Shown here in pieces: positions 1-9,471 of a stretch of DNA of 64,000 nt. This DNA comes from Poritiphilus flavus (GTDB taxonomy: Bacteria > Bacteroidota > Bacteroidia > Flavobacteriales > Flavobacteriaceae): assembly GCF_009901585.1 (NCBI RefSeq), contig NZ_WXYO01000007.1:372001-436000 (forward strand), given 5' to 3'. Made by a program: the position numbers and the translations under genes. Every line of letters begins with the position of its first letter. Position 1 is the first letter of the stretch. The notes under the pieces were generated by a model. It ran no database searches. It was given only the letters and a program-made list of their open reading frames with translations, and had not been told where the DNA came from.

Positions 1-40
1 TACATTTTAGACCGGCACTCACCTATCGAACCAATTATTG

Positions 41-814
41 TTATAACTCACGGATCTTCATATTGCGGAACCAAGCCTCAAAATACCAGTTCTGAAGCGC
101 GATTTTTCCTTTTGTAGCCTTTCCAAAAGCCGGGGCGTCCTTAAAACCGGAGCTGGCAATCTTAGTTGTCCAGGCTGGTGACCTTAGATCTTCTTCCGCG
201 GTCAGCTTTCCATTGAGGTAAAATTGGATCTTTCCATCTTGCTGAATGATCCTGGCGGTATTCCATTGTCCGGTAGGATTGGCCTCAACCTGGTTCAACT
301 GAGGGGATATACCCCAGAGGCAACCGGGGCGTTTTAAAGGTGTTTTTGTATCCATATGTGCAGGCTCCAGGAGTTGGTATTCCGGTCCGGTCTGATAGGT
401 AGCCTTATACCGCGGAGACTCCTGTACATTGATAAAAACACCTCCGTTTCCGCGCAGGGCCATCTGCCATTCAAATACTAGCTCGTAATCTTCGTATTCT
501 TTATCGGTAACCAAATCCCCAAAGACTTTAGATTCATCGGTAGCATTGCAAAAAATAGTGCCTTCCCGTACTTCCCAGGCCGAAAATCGGGTGGAGTCCG
601 GCTTATTGAAAAGATGCCAGCCGTCAAGGCTTTTACCGTCAAAAAGTAAGGTCCAACCCTGCTCTTTTTCAATATCGTGTAATTGATTGTGCACCTTGTT
701 TTTAATGGCAAGTTCCTTGGAACGTTCAATCTGGAATTTGTCTTTTTTGTCCGTCTTGCAAGAGACCCCTATTAGTAGTGGAATCAGTAATAGGAATAGG
801 AAATTTCGAATCAT
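41..814 (-). CDS. DUF1080 (3-keto-disaccharide hydrolase-like) lipoprotein
   Basis: A 257-residue exported lipoprotein. The N-terminus is a short hydrophobic signal ending in a lipobox (LIGVSC, Cys19), so it should be membrane anchored. From about residue 54 to the end it matches the DUF1080 family, recognised from the opening WTLLFDGKSLDGW and the later GGVF/NVQESPRY and GPEYQLL segments. DUF1080 domains are concanavalin-like jelly rolls, and some members hydrolyse 3-keto-glycosides; the substrate here is unknown. The gene stands alone, 148 nt or more from its neighbour, next to other secreted proteins. Family confidence is high, catalytic role inferred. Confidence 0.85.
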   Translation of the reverse strand: MIRNFLFLLLIPLLIGVSCKTDKKDKFQIERSKELAIKNKVHNQLHDIEKEQGWTLLFDGKSLDGWHLFNKPDSTRFSAWEVREGTIFCNATDESKVFGDLVTDKEYEDYELVFEWQMALRGNGGVFINVQESPRYKATYQTGPEYQLLEPAHMDTKTPLKRPGCLWGISPQLNQVEANPTGQWNTARIIQQDGKIQFYLNGKLTAEEDLRSPAWTTKIASSGFKDAPAFGKATKGKIALQNWYFEAWFRNMKIREL

Positions 815-961
815 TGTTTATTAATATCGTTGAGATGGTTTATGGTTAGGTTGAACCATCAAATCCTGATTTCTTCATGCAATCAAAATTCTTTGGGACT
901 CCTAAAATAGCAAAATTGTCCACCATCTCGCTGAAACTGGCAAACATCCGCAGGATAATCG

Positions 962-1255
962 CTAAAACGTGGAATTCATCATAACATAGCCTGCAATAAG
1001 GTTTGCAAGGATAAACGCAATTCCAAATATGTATTTAAACCTAGGTTTTATCGCAATGAGGACCACATAAACAAGCAATGATAATAAGCCTATTAATCCT
1101 GGAATAATGATGTATATAAAACCACCATGGCCAGAACTTGGAGAAATGTCTGCCATTAAAGCAATGGAAATTGAAAGGATTATAGAAATGAATATTAAGG
1201 CTATGAAGGTCATGCTGACTTCATCAAAACTTTTTGGTGGTTGTTTTGTATTCAT
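962..1255 (-). CDS. small three-helix membrane protein, unknown
   Basis: A 97-residue protein beginning MNTKQPP, with three hydrophobic segments (roughly residues 16-35, 46-66 and 73-93) and little else. I chose the ATG at 1255; the frame could also begin at the ATG at 1279 or a TTG at 1291, adding 8 to 12 residues. I do not recognise a family. It lies between two exported proteins on the same strand without obvious coupling. Confidence 0.6.
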   Translation of the reverse strand: MNTKQPPKSFDEVSMTFIALIFISIILSISIALMADISPSSGHGGFIYIIIPGLIGLLSLLVYVVLIAIKPRFKYIFGIAFILANLIAGYVMMNSTF

Positions 1256-1361
1256 TGGTTGTATCTTCCTAAGAACCATAAGCCCGCCCAATTAGAAACC
1301 AAGTCCTTCAGACAGGCTTTCCACTATACCTTGAGAAAATCTGTAAAAATAATTCCAAATA

Positions 1362-4300
1362 TTATCTGGTCTTCCCTACCGAGATCTGCGGGATGCTTTC
1401 AGTTTTAGTGTTGATTCCTTTAATATCCGTATTTATGATCTTATTCAAGCTACTGCTCGCGTCGTTCACCTCCCCCTTTAATTGTACCAATCTTGCAATC
1501 TGTGGTTGAGTGGGTTTGGCGGTGGCGCTGTTAACGGCACGCATCAAAGAACGGATCTCTTCGCGCAGTCTTGGTCTTTGACGATAGGTCATAGCCGGAG
1601 GTGGCCTTTTTAAAATATCATCCTGGAAATCAGAAATGCGCTTCATAGCCGTTTTGATATCCTCAAACAAAGATTTGTCAACGCCCGGGCCTTCGCTATG
1701 TTCCAATTTGTTCTTCAACTCTTTTAATTGAGATTTATAAGTGCTGGTATTGTTGATCATAGTATTTGTTTGTGACAAAAGCTCCCGAAGTTCCAGCAGT
1801 GTATTTGTTTTAGAGTCATAGTCCTGGGGTGTAAGATCCATTCTGGGATCAGCGCGAACTTCAACGGATGTTTCTTGCACCTCTCCATTCACCTTCAATC
1901 TCGCCATGTAGGTTCCAGGCGAAACAAAAGGATACATGGGGCCGGAATAGAACCCTCCTCCTGTATCATTTTCCAGTTTTGTGGCAGCCTCATGGCCCAG
2001 ATCCCAAACGATTCTGTTTATGCCTTTTTTCGCCGTGGAGTCTTGCAAAGTGCGGATAACGTTCTTAGAAGCGTCCACAATCTCCACAGTTATTGGTTCC
2101 TTTTGGTCTTGAGCAAGGTAATAGTTGATATTGGCCCCATATTCAGGATTTTTGGCGCTATAATGACGATCTCCCAAATTTTCCAACCTCCAGAACATAT
2201 GCCATAGAGTAGCTCTCCGGACAGGGAATAGATGAGTGGATTTCCCTTTGGTATCCGTTATTTCCTGAAGCGGTCTGATATCGTCCAAAATCCAGGCGCC
2301 CCTTCCATGGGTCCCGACAATCAGATCCCGGTCCCTGGCTTGAATTCTTAGATCTCGCACTGAGACATTCGGGAGGTTATTATTGATTTTGGTCCAGTTC
2401 TGTCCCTTATCCCAGCTTGCGAATATCCCATGCTCCATTCCTGCATATAAGAGGTTTGGATGGATAGGGTCCTGCCTTACCACCTTTACATAATCGTCCT
2501 GAGGAAGACCATTGCTTATCCTGGTCCAGGATTTTCCATAATCTGAAGTCATAAAAGCGTGCGGCCTAAAGTCGTCCGATCTATGCTGATCTACGGTTAC
2601 AAAAGCCGTACCCGCATCGTGTTCCGAGGCGTGTATTTTAGATACCCAGGCAAAAGCAGGCAGTCCCTTGATCCGATCTTTGAGATTGGTCCAGCTCACT
2701 CCCCCATCCCGGGTTAATTGAATGTTACCATCGTCAGTGCCAACCCATATTACCCCCTTTTCTACAGGAGATTCATCAATGTATAGTATGGTACAATGGA
2801 ATTCAGCCGCGGTATTGTCCTGATAGATCTCTCCACCGGAAGTCTTTTGTTTGGATTTATCATTGGTTGTAAGATCTCCACTAATTTCTTCCCAGGAATG
2901 TCCTCTGTCAGTCGACTTGAAAACCACATTTCCTCCCGTATAAACCGTATTGTTATCATGTGGTGAAATAAGGATGGGAGCATCCCAATTAAAGCGGTAC
3001 TTGTGATTTTCAATGGCATCTCCGGCAGATCCTACGATTTTCGGATAGGGATGTATGTTCCTCACATTGCCATGGCGGGAATCCACATGAAAGATTACAC
3101 CTCCTTGCAGGTTGGCATAGACCTCATGCTCGCTTCCGGGGATAGGTACGGCATAATAGCCATCCCCATATGCCAGCCCCTTCCAATGTCTTTTCAATAT
3201 TCCGGCGGTATATAAGGAATTGCTTGGGCCAACCCAGGTGCCATTGTCCTGTAATCCCCCGTAGACATTATAGGGATCCTTGTTGTCTATGAAGATCTGA
3301 TAGAATTGAGACAATTCTACATTATTGATGATTTCCCAGCTGTCTCCGCCGTCATGAGATATCTGATACCCACCATCGCTTCCATTCAGGATATGATTGG
3401 AGTTGGTGGGGTCTATCCAAAGCGCCTGATGATCTCCATGCACCGTTGTGGCAATCCGTTCCCAGGTTTTACCTCCATCAACGGATCTGCTGAGCCTGCC
3501 GGAAATTGAAAAGAGAATATCAGGATTGTTTGGGTCTACCCTTACATCACTGTAATAGAAAGGGCGGAAGTTGATATTGGGGTCGTCGTTCACCATGACC
3601 CAGTTATCTCCGCGATCATCAGACCGGAAGGCCGTTCCCCCACCCTGAAACTCAGTCATCAGGTAGATGATGTTCGGCTGGCTTTGAGCAATATGGATCC
3701 CTGGTCTTGCCATTGGGGTTTCGGGTAATCCCTTCATTATCTTTTTCCAGGTCTCTCCCCCATCCATAGTTCGGTAAACAGCGGTTTCCTTACCCCCATC
3801 ATCAAAACGCCAGGGTTTACGCCTAAAAGTCCACATACCCGCATACATAATCCTCGGGTTGCTCCTATCCATAGCGATATCCGCACAACCGGTGTCCTCA
3901 TCTATGTATAATATTTTATCCCAACTTTTACCGCCATCTGTAGTTTTAAACACCCCTCTTTCCGGATTTGCTCCCCACTCCTTCCCCAGTGCGCAAACGC
4001 AGGCAACATCCGGGTTGTTGGGGTCTACTACGATCCGCTTTATTCTTTCCGTTTCCTTCAGCCCTAGATGCACCCAGCTTTTCCCTGCATCTACCGAGCG
4101 GTAAACTCCCCATCCGTAACCCACACTGTTTCTGGGATCACCTTCCCCGGTACCTACCCAAAGCACATTGTGATCTGAGGGGGCTATGGTTAAGGCGCCG
4201 ATGGAATAGGCGCGCTGCCCTTCAAAAATGGGTGTAAAGTCCACTCCCCCATTGGTAGTCTTAAAAATCCCTCCATCTGCTCCGGATACGTAAAAGGTGC

Positions 4301-4472
4301 TGGCATCCCCTGGGATACCGTCAATATCGGTCACTCTACCTCCCATATTGGCCGGACCAATGGCCCGCCATTCATAAGATTTTAGGGCTTCGGCATGAGA
4401 GTTATTCTGGGAGAACAGTGGACAAGTCAATAGAAAGGCCCCCACTACCGGGAGCATCACGGAAAGTCTCAT
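1362..4472 (-). CDS. secreted BNR/VPS10-like beta-propeller repeat protein
   Basis: A 1036-residue protein with a cleavable signal peptide (about residues 1-21, ending PLFSQ). Residues about 30-760 hold many repeats of the BNR/sortilin type: S/TxDGGxxW or TTDGGKSW-like Asp boxes (TTNGGVDF, SVDAGKSW, TTDGGKSW, TMDGGETW, SDDRGDNW, SVDGGKTW, STDRGHSW, TRDGGVSW and more), each preceded by a DPxNPxxxY-type turn. These predict one or two large beta-propellers. The C-terminal about 280 residues form a beta-rich segment followed by a helical, probably coiled-coil tail. Such proteins are abundant in marine Bacteroidota and are annotated as sortilin-like or glycosyl-hydrolase-like, but catalytic activity is unproven. 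Confidence 0.85.
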   Translation of the reverse strand: MRLSVMLPVVGAFLLTCPLFSQNNSHAEALKSYEWRAIGPANMGGRVTDIDGIPGDASTFYVSGADGGIFKTTNGGVDFTPIFEGQRAYSIGALTIAPSDHNVLWVGTGEGDPRNSVGYGWGVYRSVDAGKSWVHLGLKETERIKRIVVDPNNPDVACVCALGKEWGANPERGVFKTTDGGKSWDKILYIDEDTGCADIAMDRSNPRIMYAGMWTFRRKPWRFDDGGKETAVYRTMDGGETWKKIMKGLPETPMARPGIHIAQSQPNIIYLMTEFQGGGTAFRSDDRGDNWVMVNDDPNINFRPFYYSDVRVDPNNPDILFSISGRLSRSVDGGKTWERIATTVHGDHQALWIDPTNSNHILNGSDGGYQISHDGGDSWEIINNVELSQFYQIFIDNKDPYNVYGGLQDNGTWVGPSNSLYTAGILKRHWKGLAYGDGYYAVPIPGSEHEVYANLQGGVIFHVDSRHGNVRNIHPYPKIVGSAGDAIENHKYRFNWDAPILISPHDNNTVYTGGNVVFKSTDRGHSWEEISGDLTTNDKSKQKTSGGEIYQDNTAAEFHCTILYIDESPVEKGVIWVGTDDGNIQLTRDGGVSWTNLKDRIKGLPAFAWVSKIHASEHDAGTAFVTVDQHRSDDFRPHAFMTSDYGKSWTRISNGLPQDDYVKVVRQDPIHPNLLYAGMEHGIFASWDKGQNWTKINNNLPNVSVRDLRIQARDRDLIVGTHGRGAWILDDIRPLQEITDTKGKSTHLFPVRRATLWHMFWRLENLGDRHYSAKNPEYGANINYYLAQDQKEPITVEIVDASKNVIRTLQDSTAKKGINRIVWDLGHEAATKLENDTGGGFYSGPMYPFVSPGTYMARLKVNGEVQETSVEVRADPRMDLTPQDYDSKTNTLLELRELLSQTNTMINNTSTYKSQLKELKNKLEHSEGPGVDKSLFEDIKTAMKRISDFQDDILKRPPPAMTYRQRPRLREEIRSLMRAVNSATAKPTQPQIARLVQLKGEVNDASSSLNKIINTDIKGINTKTESIPQISVGKTR

Positions 4473-4687
4473 AATGGATTGAATTAGTCAGTTGAAAATA
4501 ATAGACAAAATAGCCAAAAAACTAGAGATATGGAAAAGAATTGGCAAGGGGCAAACTGTATTATATGAAGTGCCCAAGTACATCCGAATAATTCCATTTG
4601 CTACTTCTGTCAAAGGACATTCTGACATCTCTTAAAATCATCCTCTGGATAATCACTTCCGGAATTTAGAAATATAGTCTAAAAGAC

Positions 4688-4730
4688 TGATACACATCAT
4701 TGTAAGCCAGCGTTTTCAGGAATAGTTTTG
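4688..4730 (+). promoter_or_regulatory. CRP/FNR-type palindrome plus -7 element, outer-membrane protein gene
   Basis: TGATACACATCA at 4688-4699 is followed 23 nt later by a perfect -7 element TAGTTTTG at 4723-4730. A TTG at 4700-4702 lies 20 nt upstream of the -7 and could be a -33 element. The same spacing recurs in 13 other promoters of this window. The ATG is at 4752, so the TTG at 4728 inside the -7 cannot be the start. Confidence 0.7.
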
Positions 4731-4751
4731 AACATCAAAAACCTGAAAATC

Positions 4752-5303
4752 ATGAGAACGCTAACATTCCTTTTCTTCATTTTGTCTTTGACCTTTATAA
4801 CTGCGCAAGAGACCGATCAGCAATCGAGAAAAACAACTGTAGGATTTGAATTGGATGCGGTACCATATATATTCCAGGGATATTATGGTTCGGTCTGGGT
4901 AGGTCATGATCATTTTAGATACAGGGCTGTAATTACAAAAATAGATACCCCGGACTTTATCCTGGAAGACGGTTTTACCAATAATGAAATGAGGGTCTAT
5001 GCGGCAATTGTAGATTACTTTTTTAAACCCGACTTCCAAGGTTGGTGGATAGGACCTGGTCTGGAGTATTGGGACGCGAGTATACAGACCGACGCGGAAT
5101 TGGAAACCGCGGAATACAGCAATACTATATTCACCCTTGGCGGAGGATATGTGTGGAAATTTCACAAGAATTTTTATTTGAATCCCTGGGTGGCTGGACA
5201 CTTTAGGATTGCAGGCGATAAGGATGTTAGGGTAGATCAAAGCATATATGAAACTCCGTTATTCATACCGGAGGTTTCCGTAAAGTTAGGCTGGCATTTC
5301 TAA
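4752..5303 (+). CDS. secreted beta-rich protein, probable outer-membrane beta-barrel
   Basis: A 183-residue protein starting at MRTLTF, with a signal peptide of about 19 residues ending in ITAQ. The mature part is made of alternating aromatic/hydrophobic beta strands (GYYGSVWVGHDHFRYRAVI, FTLGGGYVWKFHKNFYLNPW) and ends in a strand finishing with KLGWHF, a typical C-terminal Phe beta-signal of outer-membrane barrels. The start is fixed by the promoter at 4688-4730, which puts the -7 element over the earlier TTG. Followed after 16 nt by a small membrane protein gene, probably co-transcribed. Function unknown. Confidence 0.75.
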   Translation: MRTLTFLFFILSLTFITAQETDQQSRKTTVGFELDAVPYIFQGYYGSVWVGHDHFRYRAVITKIDTPDFILEDGFTNNEMRVYAAIVDYFFKPDFQGWWIGPGLEYWDASIQTDAELETAEYSNTIFTLGGGYVWKFHKNFYLNPWVAGHFRIAGDKDVRVDQSIYETPLFIPEVSVKLGWHF

Positions 5304-5319
5304 ATTAATATGCAGCTTA

Positions 5320-5709
5320 ATGAGAAAGGCGACTAATATATTAGGGCTAATTCAGGCTTTCGTTGCATTGGGTGCCATTCCTGCCGGACTTGCTGTTTTA
5401 GTCGATCCCAGTGGAACAGACATAGGGGCGCCTTTAGAATTGTTACGGCACTCCCCTTTCCAAAACTTTCTTATCCCCGGGCTTTTCCTTTTCATAGTTA
5501 ATGGCCTCTTTAATGTTGTTGGTGCATGGTCTTCTTTCACCGGCAAACCATATGCCGGGAAGCTGGGCTTTTGGCTGGGCTTGTTTTTGGTAGCCTGGAT
5601 AGTTATTCAAGTTTATTTTATCCGTTCCATCCACTTTTTACATCTATTGTATTTGGCGATCGGATTCCTCGAAATAAGTATTGCTCATAGAATTAATTCA
5701 AGGAAATAA
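5320..5709 (+). CDS. four-helix membrane protein, unknown
   Basis: A 129-residue protein with four predicted membrane segments (about residues 7-27, 47-70, 78-98 and 103-123). The N-terminal helix leads into AGLAVLVDPSGTDIG. I do not recognise a characterised family. It begins 16 nt after the upstream outer-membrane protein gene, suggesting one transcript. A broken, much shorter relative of this gene lies at 45598-45702, sharing the ATNILGLI.AF.ALG pattern. Confidence 0.7.
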   Translation: MRKATNILGLIQAFVALGAIPAGLAVLVDPSGTDIGAPLELLRHSPFQNFLIPGLFLFIVNGLFNVVGAWSSFTGKPYAGKLGFWLGLFLVAWIVIQVYFIRSIHFLHLLYLAIGFLEISIAHRINSRK

Positions 5710-5857
5710 ACGTCGTACAACAAAATACCTGGACATCTCCCCTATTAATTGGCTACTGTTTTATAACACATCCCATCCCCAATAATTGACACTTCAGTCA
5801 GAAAATATTTAATGAAGTCAGCTAATGTTGGAACTTTAGAACGCAAAACTTTCTATC

Positions 5858-6490
5858 ATGAAGCTTTTGATCATCGGCGGAACGGGCAAAACCGGCAGAA
5901 AATTAATTGAGCAAGGCCTTACGCAAGGGCACTACATCACCGCTGTCGTTCGAAAACCCGGAAAACTAAAAATCAAATCCCCGAATTTAAGCCTTGTAAA
6001 AGGGGACGTACTTATAGCAGAAAGTATAGAGGATGCCTTTAAAGATCAGGATGCCGTACTTTCTGCCTTAGGCCACAAACGATTCTTTATCAAAACAACC
6101 ATTCTCTCCAGAGGCACAAGAAATATCATAGCCGCAATGCGCAAAAATGGAGTTAAGCGATTTATTTGTATTACTTCTCTGGGTATAAATGACAGTAGAT
6201 TTAAGCTCGGGTTATACTATACGCTATTTACCATTCCTGTAATTCTGTTTTTCTACTTTTTAGACAAATCCAAACAGGAGAAATTAATCATGGAAAGTGA
6301 TTTGGATTGGACCATAGTGCGCCCCGGTCAATTGACTAACGGAAAACTAAGAACAAATTATTATCATGGTGTGAAAGCGGGGCATTATGTTTTAACCAAA
6401 ATGATCTCCCGTGCCAGTGTGGCCCATTTTATGCTGGAAAATTTGGGATCCGATCAGTATCTGCACCAGGCAGTTGGGGTAACGAATTGA
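5858..6490 (+). CDS. NAD(P)-binding NmrA/SDR-like reductase
   Basis: A 210-residue atypical short-chain dehydrogenase fold. The N-terminal dinucleotide motif GGTGKTGRKL is at residues 7-16, followed by VVRKPGKL (NADP-preferring basic residues), KGDV and ALGHKRF. There is no classical YxxxK pair, as is usual for NAD(P)H-binding atypical SDRs. A hydrophobic stretch at about 130-145 (TLFTIPVILFFYFLD) may contact the membrane. WTIVRPGQLT is the conserved C-terminal motif. It has its own transcript, with no partner visible. Confidence 0.8.
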   Translation: MKLLIIGGTGKTGRKLIEQGLTQGHYITAVVRKPGKLKIKSPNLSLVKGDVLIAESIEDAFKDQDAVLSALGHKRFFIKTTILSRGTRNIIAAMRKNGVKRFICITSLGINDSRFKLGLYYTLFTIPVILFFYFLDKSKQEKLIMESDLDWTIVRPGQLTNGKLRTNYYHGVKAGHYVLTKMISRASVAHFMLENLGSDQYLHQAVGVTN

Positions 6491-6690
6491 CCCAGTGCAA
6501 CTGTATTTATTAGAACTTCTAAATTTGAGCCTAGCAAAACATTACACCACCACAAATAAGCGCGAATACTCTAAAAATGATACCTTTGGTCTTTATTTAT
6601 ACTACTTAATTGTGGCCTAAATGTTAAAACCCCAAAGCGAAACAATTTAGCGCTGAAAAACAAGTTAGGAGTAAACAAATCGCTCATACC

Positions 6691-7566
6691 ATGCTAAACC
6701 TACGACCGCCTCTTAAGTATCTTTTTGTTTCAACTATATTGGGTTCTCTTTTGTTTTCTTGTAGTAACGAAAATGGGGATTCTGAGACAAGCATAATAAC
6801 AAAAACTGCGAATATTAGTTTTTCTGAGACTTCTTCGACCGGTTTTGAGGGAGGGGTTACCACTTACAGCTCCAATACGGACCCTCAAAGTAAAAATTCA
6901 GACTCCGAGTTCTTTATTTCTCAGTACCCACTTGCAGAGTATCGAAAAATTTATGAGGTAGAATACGATTCTGTAGTCACTGTTGAACTGGATACCATTA
7001 CTATGGATACGCTGTCCGTAAATGTAGAAGTGGTGGAGTTGTCCAGGGAATTCACAGGGGAAGTCATAAAGGGAAACCTATGGGCGCCCTATGAGCAATA
7101 CTATGTTTCGGAACTGTATGTGGGAGTTCCACAAGCTGTTTTGGATACGGTTCAGAGAATTGAAATACTGGCAGATGTAACGGATAGCTTAGCCGATGAG
7201 CCTGCAAGAGGCGGGATCTCCATTTCCCTTCGGAATCCGGATATTGACGTAAACTATTTTCTATATGACAGTTATTTTGAGATGGATTCCTCACTCTACG
7301 TCAAATCCGATGAAGTACCGGTCTACAATGATAATGGAGAGGTAGAAAGTTATACTTCCGGTTTGATTCTGCCTTTGTTCAGGCTGCATCACCAATCGGA
7401 CGATGTTACACAACCGCTTACCAGATCTTTTAGAATGGAAATAAGGCTCGGAGAGACCAGTTTCTTCGCGGATTTCTCTGTTTATTTCGTATCCGCGGAA
7501 GTCTGGGGCAATCGGAATTGCTGGTTGCACCAGGTACCTGAATGCCGGGATTATTTTGAGGAGTAA
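6691..7566 (+). CDS. lipoprotein of unknown function
   Basis: A 291-residue protein with a lipoprotein signal (hydrophobic segment then LLFSC, Cys24), followed by a low-complexity Ser/Asn/Asp linker and a beta-rich acidic domain. The end (CWLHQVPECRDYF) has two Cys that could form a disulphide. I recognise no family. TACCTTTG at 6581-6588 could be its -7 element, but it lies 100 nt upstream and has no partner box. Confidence 0.65.
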   Translation: MLNLRPPLKYLFVSTILGSLLFSCSNENGDSETSIITKTANISFSETSSTGFEGGVTTYSSNTDPQSKNSDSEFFISQYPLAEYRKIYEVEYDSVVTVELDTITMDTLSVNVEVVELSREFTGEVIKGNLWAPYEQYYVSELYVGVPQAVLDTVQRIEILADVTDSLADEPARGGISISLRNPDIDVNYFLYDSYFEMDSSLYVKSDEVPVYNDNGEVESYTSGLILPLFRLHHQSDDVTQPLTRSFRMEIRLGETSFFADFSVYFVSAEVWGNRNCWLHQVPECRDYFEE

Positions 7567-7611
7567 TTATCGTTTATCGCATTTTACTTATAAGTCCTGC
7601 TGATTTGGCGT

Positions 7612-9366
7612 TCAATGATTATATGGGACATAATTAGACCATTCCCAGGGCGTATACTGGTCTGCAAATGTGTAATTCAATAATTCTTTAAAGATACTTT
7701 CGCCATTTTCGGAATTGGTCATAATTAGGATCCCTTTGCCGGATTCCGGGAAAATAAGGGAATAGTGTTGAAATCCACTGCCATTACCTCCCTTAGAAAA
7801 TCCTTGCCCATAAGGGGTTTCCAGGGAAAGCCACCCCAAGCCACAGCTTAGATTGATGTTATCGTATTTATTGGTAGTCTTTGCTGCATCCGGTCCAAAG
7901 TGTTTTAAGGAATGAATTCTTATCTGTGGACTGAAAATTTCCTTATACGAAGATTCACTGAGAATCTCCTGATTGAGAACAGCCGTTAAAAACTTGATGT
8001 AATCCTCGGCTGTGGTTTCCAACGTACTTCCTGCCCTTGGTTCATTGTCTATGTCTTTGTTATAGTTCTTTCCGTTCTTCATGTGTCCGTAGGCAAAATC
8101 TTCTTCGAATCTGCTTTGCCATTGGTAGGCAGAATTCTTCATTTGCAAGGGTTCAAAAATAATTTCCTGGGCAAGTTCTTCCAGGCCCTTTCCTGTTATC
8201 TTTTCCAAAACCACCTGCAGGTAGACAAAACCTTCGCCACTGTAACCGTATTTGGTGCCCGGAGGAAAGAGGACTTTCAATTTTTTGTCCGGCTCAAAGA
8301 ACCTCCAATTTGGAAATCCGGTGGTATGTGCCAAACACATTCTGGCGGTTATCTTAGGATATAGACTGTCATTTTTCAGATCCGAATAATCATCATGCCA
8401 GCGGGTTAAGGGTTCATATTCATAGATTCTCTTGGGAAGATAAGACTCCAGAGGCGTGTCCAGATCAATAACTTTATCTTCTACTAATTTCATCACCAAC
8501 ACGCTAAAGACCGCTTTGCTCAGTGAAGCTCCATAGATATTTGTGGAATCTGTCAGGACCAATTTATTCGGAAAGTCTTTGTATCCTACGATATTTTTAT
8601 AGACGGCTTGCTTATTATCAAATATGGCAACCGCCATTCCGTGTACGTTTGCTTCGCTCGCCAGTTGTTGGATCTTAAGCGTTATGGAATCTTTGGAGAT
8701 CAAACTTCCATCCAGACGTTCTATTTGTGGCTTAGGCTCTGAAGTACAATTGCTAAAAGCCAAAATCAGTAAAAACAAAGCAACTGTGTTTATGGATTCA
8801 ATCGGTTTGAATTTTAAAAAAGGTATAGCTAATGGGTAGTAGCATTTTTCACTTCGAATCACATAAATGATGTTGAACATCACAATGACAATAATAATGG
8901 GTATGGTAGCGATAAATATGAAGAAGCCCCATTTTTCTACAGTAACCAGACTGATAAAAGACAGGAAAAAGAGTAATAATGCGGTAATCTGAAAATTAAT
9001 AACCTTAACCCCATGCTGATTATAAACGGGATTGCCCTCTCTTTTATGGATCCAGATGAAAAGCGGAAGAAGAACATTGCATAGGGGTATAAAAAGCCCG
9101 ATTAGCGGAGTCGCGTGCAGCAACAAAAGCCATTTTTTCTTGATGGTTTCTTCTTTTGGATTTTCTAAAGGGAGTAACTCGTTTACCTCAATGTCCAGAG
9201 CCACCGCCAGCAGTTTTAGGGTATTCAGGTGAGGATTAACTTCGGCATTTTCTATACGTTGAATGGTGCGAACCGTAACACTGGCTTTGTTGGATAATTC
9301 TTCCTGAGAAAGTCCTTTACTTTTTCTGTGAAACTTTAATCTTTCGGCAAGCGATGTATTGGGCAT
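7612..9366 (-). CDS. XRE HTH - membrane - beta-lactamase-type serine hydrolase fusion
   Basis: A 584-residue protein from the ATG at 9366. Order: a cytoplasmic XRE-type helix-turn-helix (about residues 4-64, GLSQEELSNKASVTVRTIQRIE), four membrane helices of DUF4870-like appearance (about 78-180), then a hydrophobic stretch ending in a lipobox-like LAFSNC (about residue 207), then a class C beta-lactamase/DD-peptidase-like domain. The serine motif is SLSK (SxxK), the second motif is YSG rather than YxN, and the KTG equivalent is SKGGNGSG. It could be a one-component sensor with an extracytoplasmic penicillin-binding-like domain. It could also be an HTH-membrane gene fused in frame to a lipoprotein hydrolase gene. 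Reading continuity is clear; mechanism is inferred. Confidence 0.8.
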   Translation of the reverse strand: MPNTSLAERLKFHRKSKGLSQEELSNKASVTVRTIQRIENAEVNPHLNTLKLLAVALDIEVNELLPLENPKEETIKKKWLLLLHATPLIGLFIPLCNVLLPLFIWIHKREGNPVYNQHGVKVINFQITALLLFFLSFISLVTVEKWGFFIFIATIPIIIVIVMFNIIYVIRSEKCYYPLAIPFLKFKPIESINTVALFLLILAFSNCTSEPKPQIERLDGSLISKDSITLKIQQLASEANVHGMAVAIFDNKQAVYKNIVGYKDFPNKLVLTDSTNIYGASLSKAVFSVLVMKLVEDKVIDLDTPLESYLPKRIYEYEPLTRWHDDYSDLKNDSLYPKITARMCLAHTTGFPNWRFFEPDKKLKVLFPPGTKYGYSGEGFVYLQVVLEKITGKGLEELAQEIIFEPLQMKNSAYQWQSRFEEDFAYGHMKNGKNYNKDIDNEPRAGSTLETTAEDYIKFLTAVLNQEILSESSYKEIFSPQIRIHSLKHFGPDAAKTTNKYDNINLSCGLGWLSLETPYGQGFSKGGNGSGFQHYSLIFPESGKGILIMTNSENGESIFKELLNYTFADQYTPWEWSNYVPYNH

Positions 9367-9471
9367 GAATATCAGTTTTACTTCTAAAGCAAATGTATTC
9401 AATACCGCTTGCATTTCTTACGACATTTAGATGTCATGTTTATGTCATTGCTCTTAAAACCGAATCATTCC

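Noticed and set aside
6581-6588. TACCTTTG as promoter of the lipoprotein gene at 6691
   Set aside because: It is about 100 nt from the gene and lacks a partner box; recorded in the gene entry only as a possibility.
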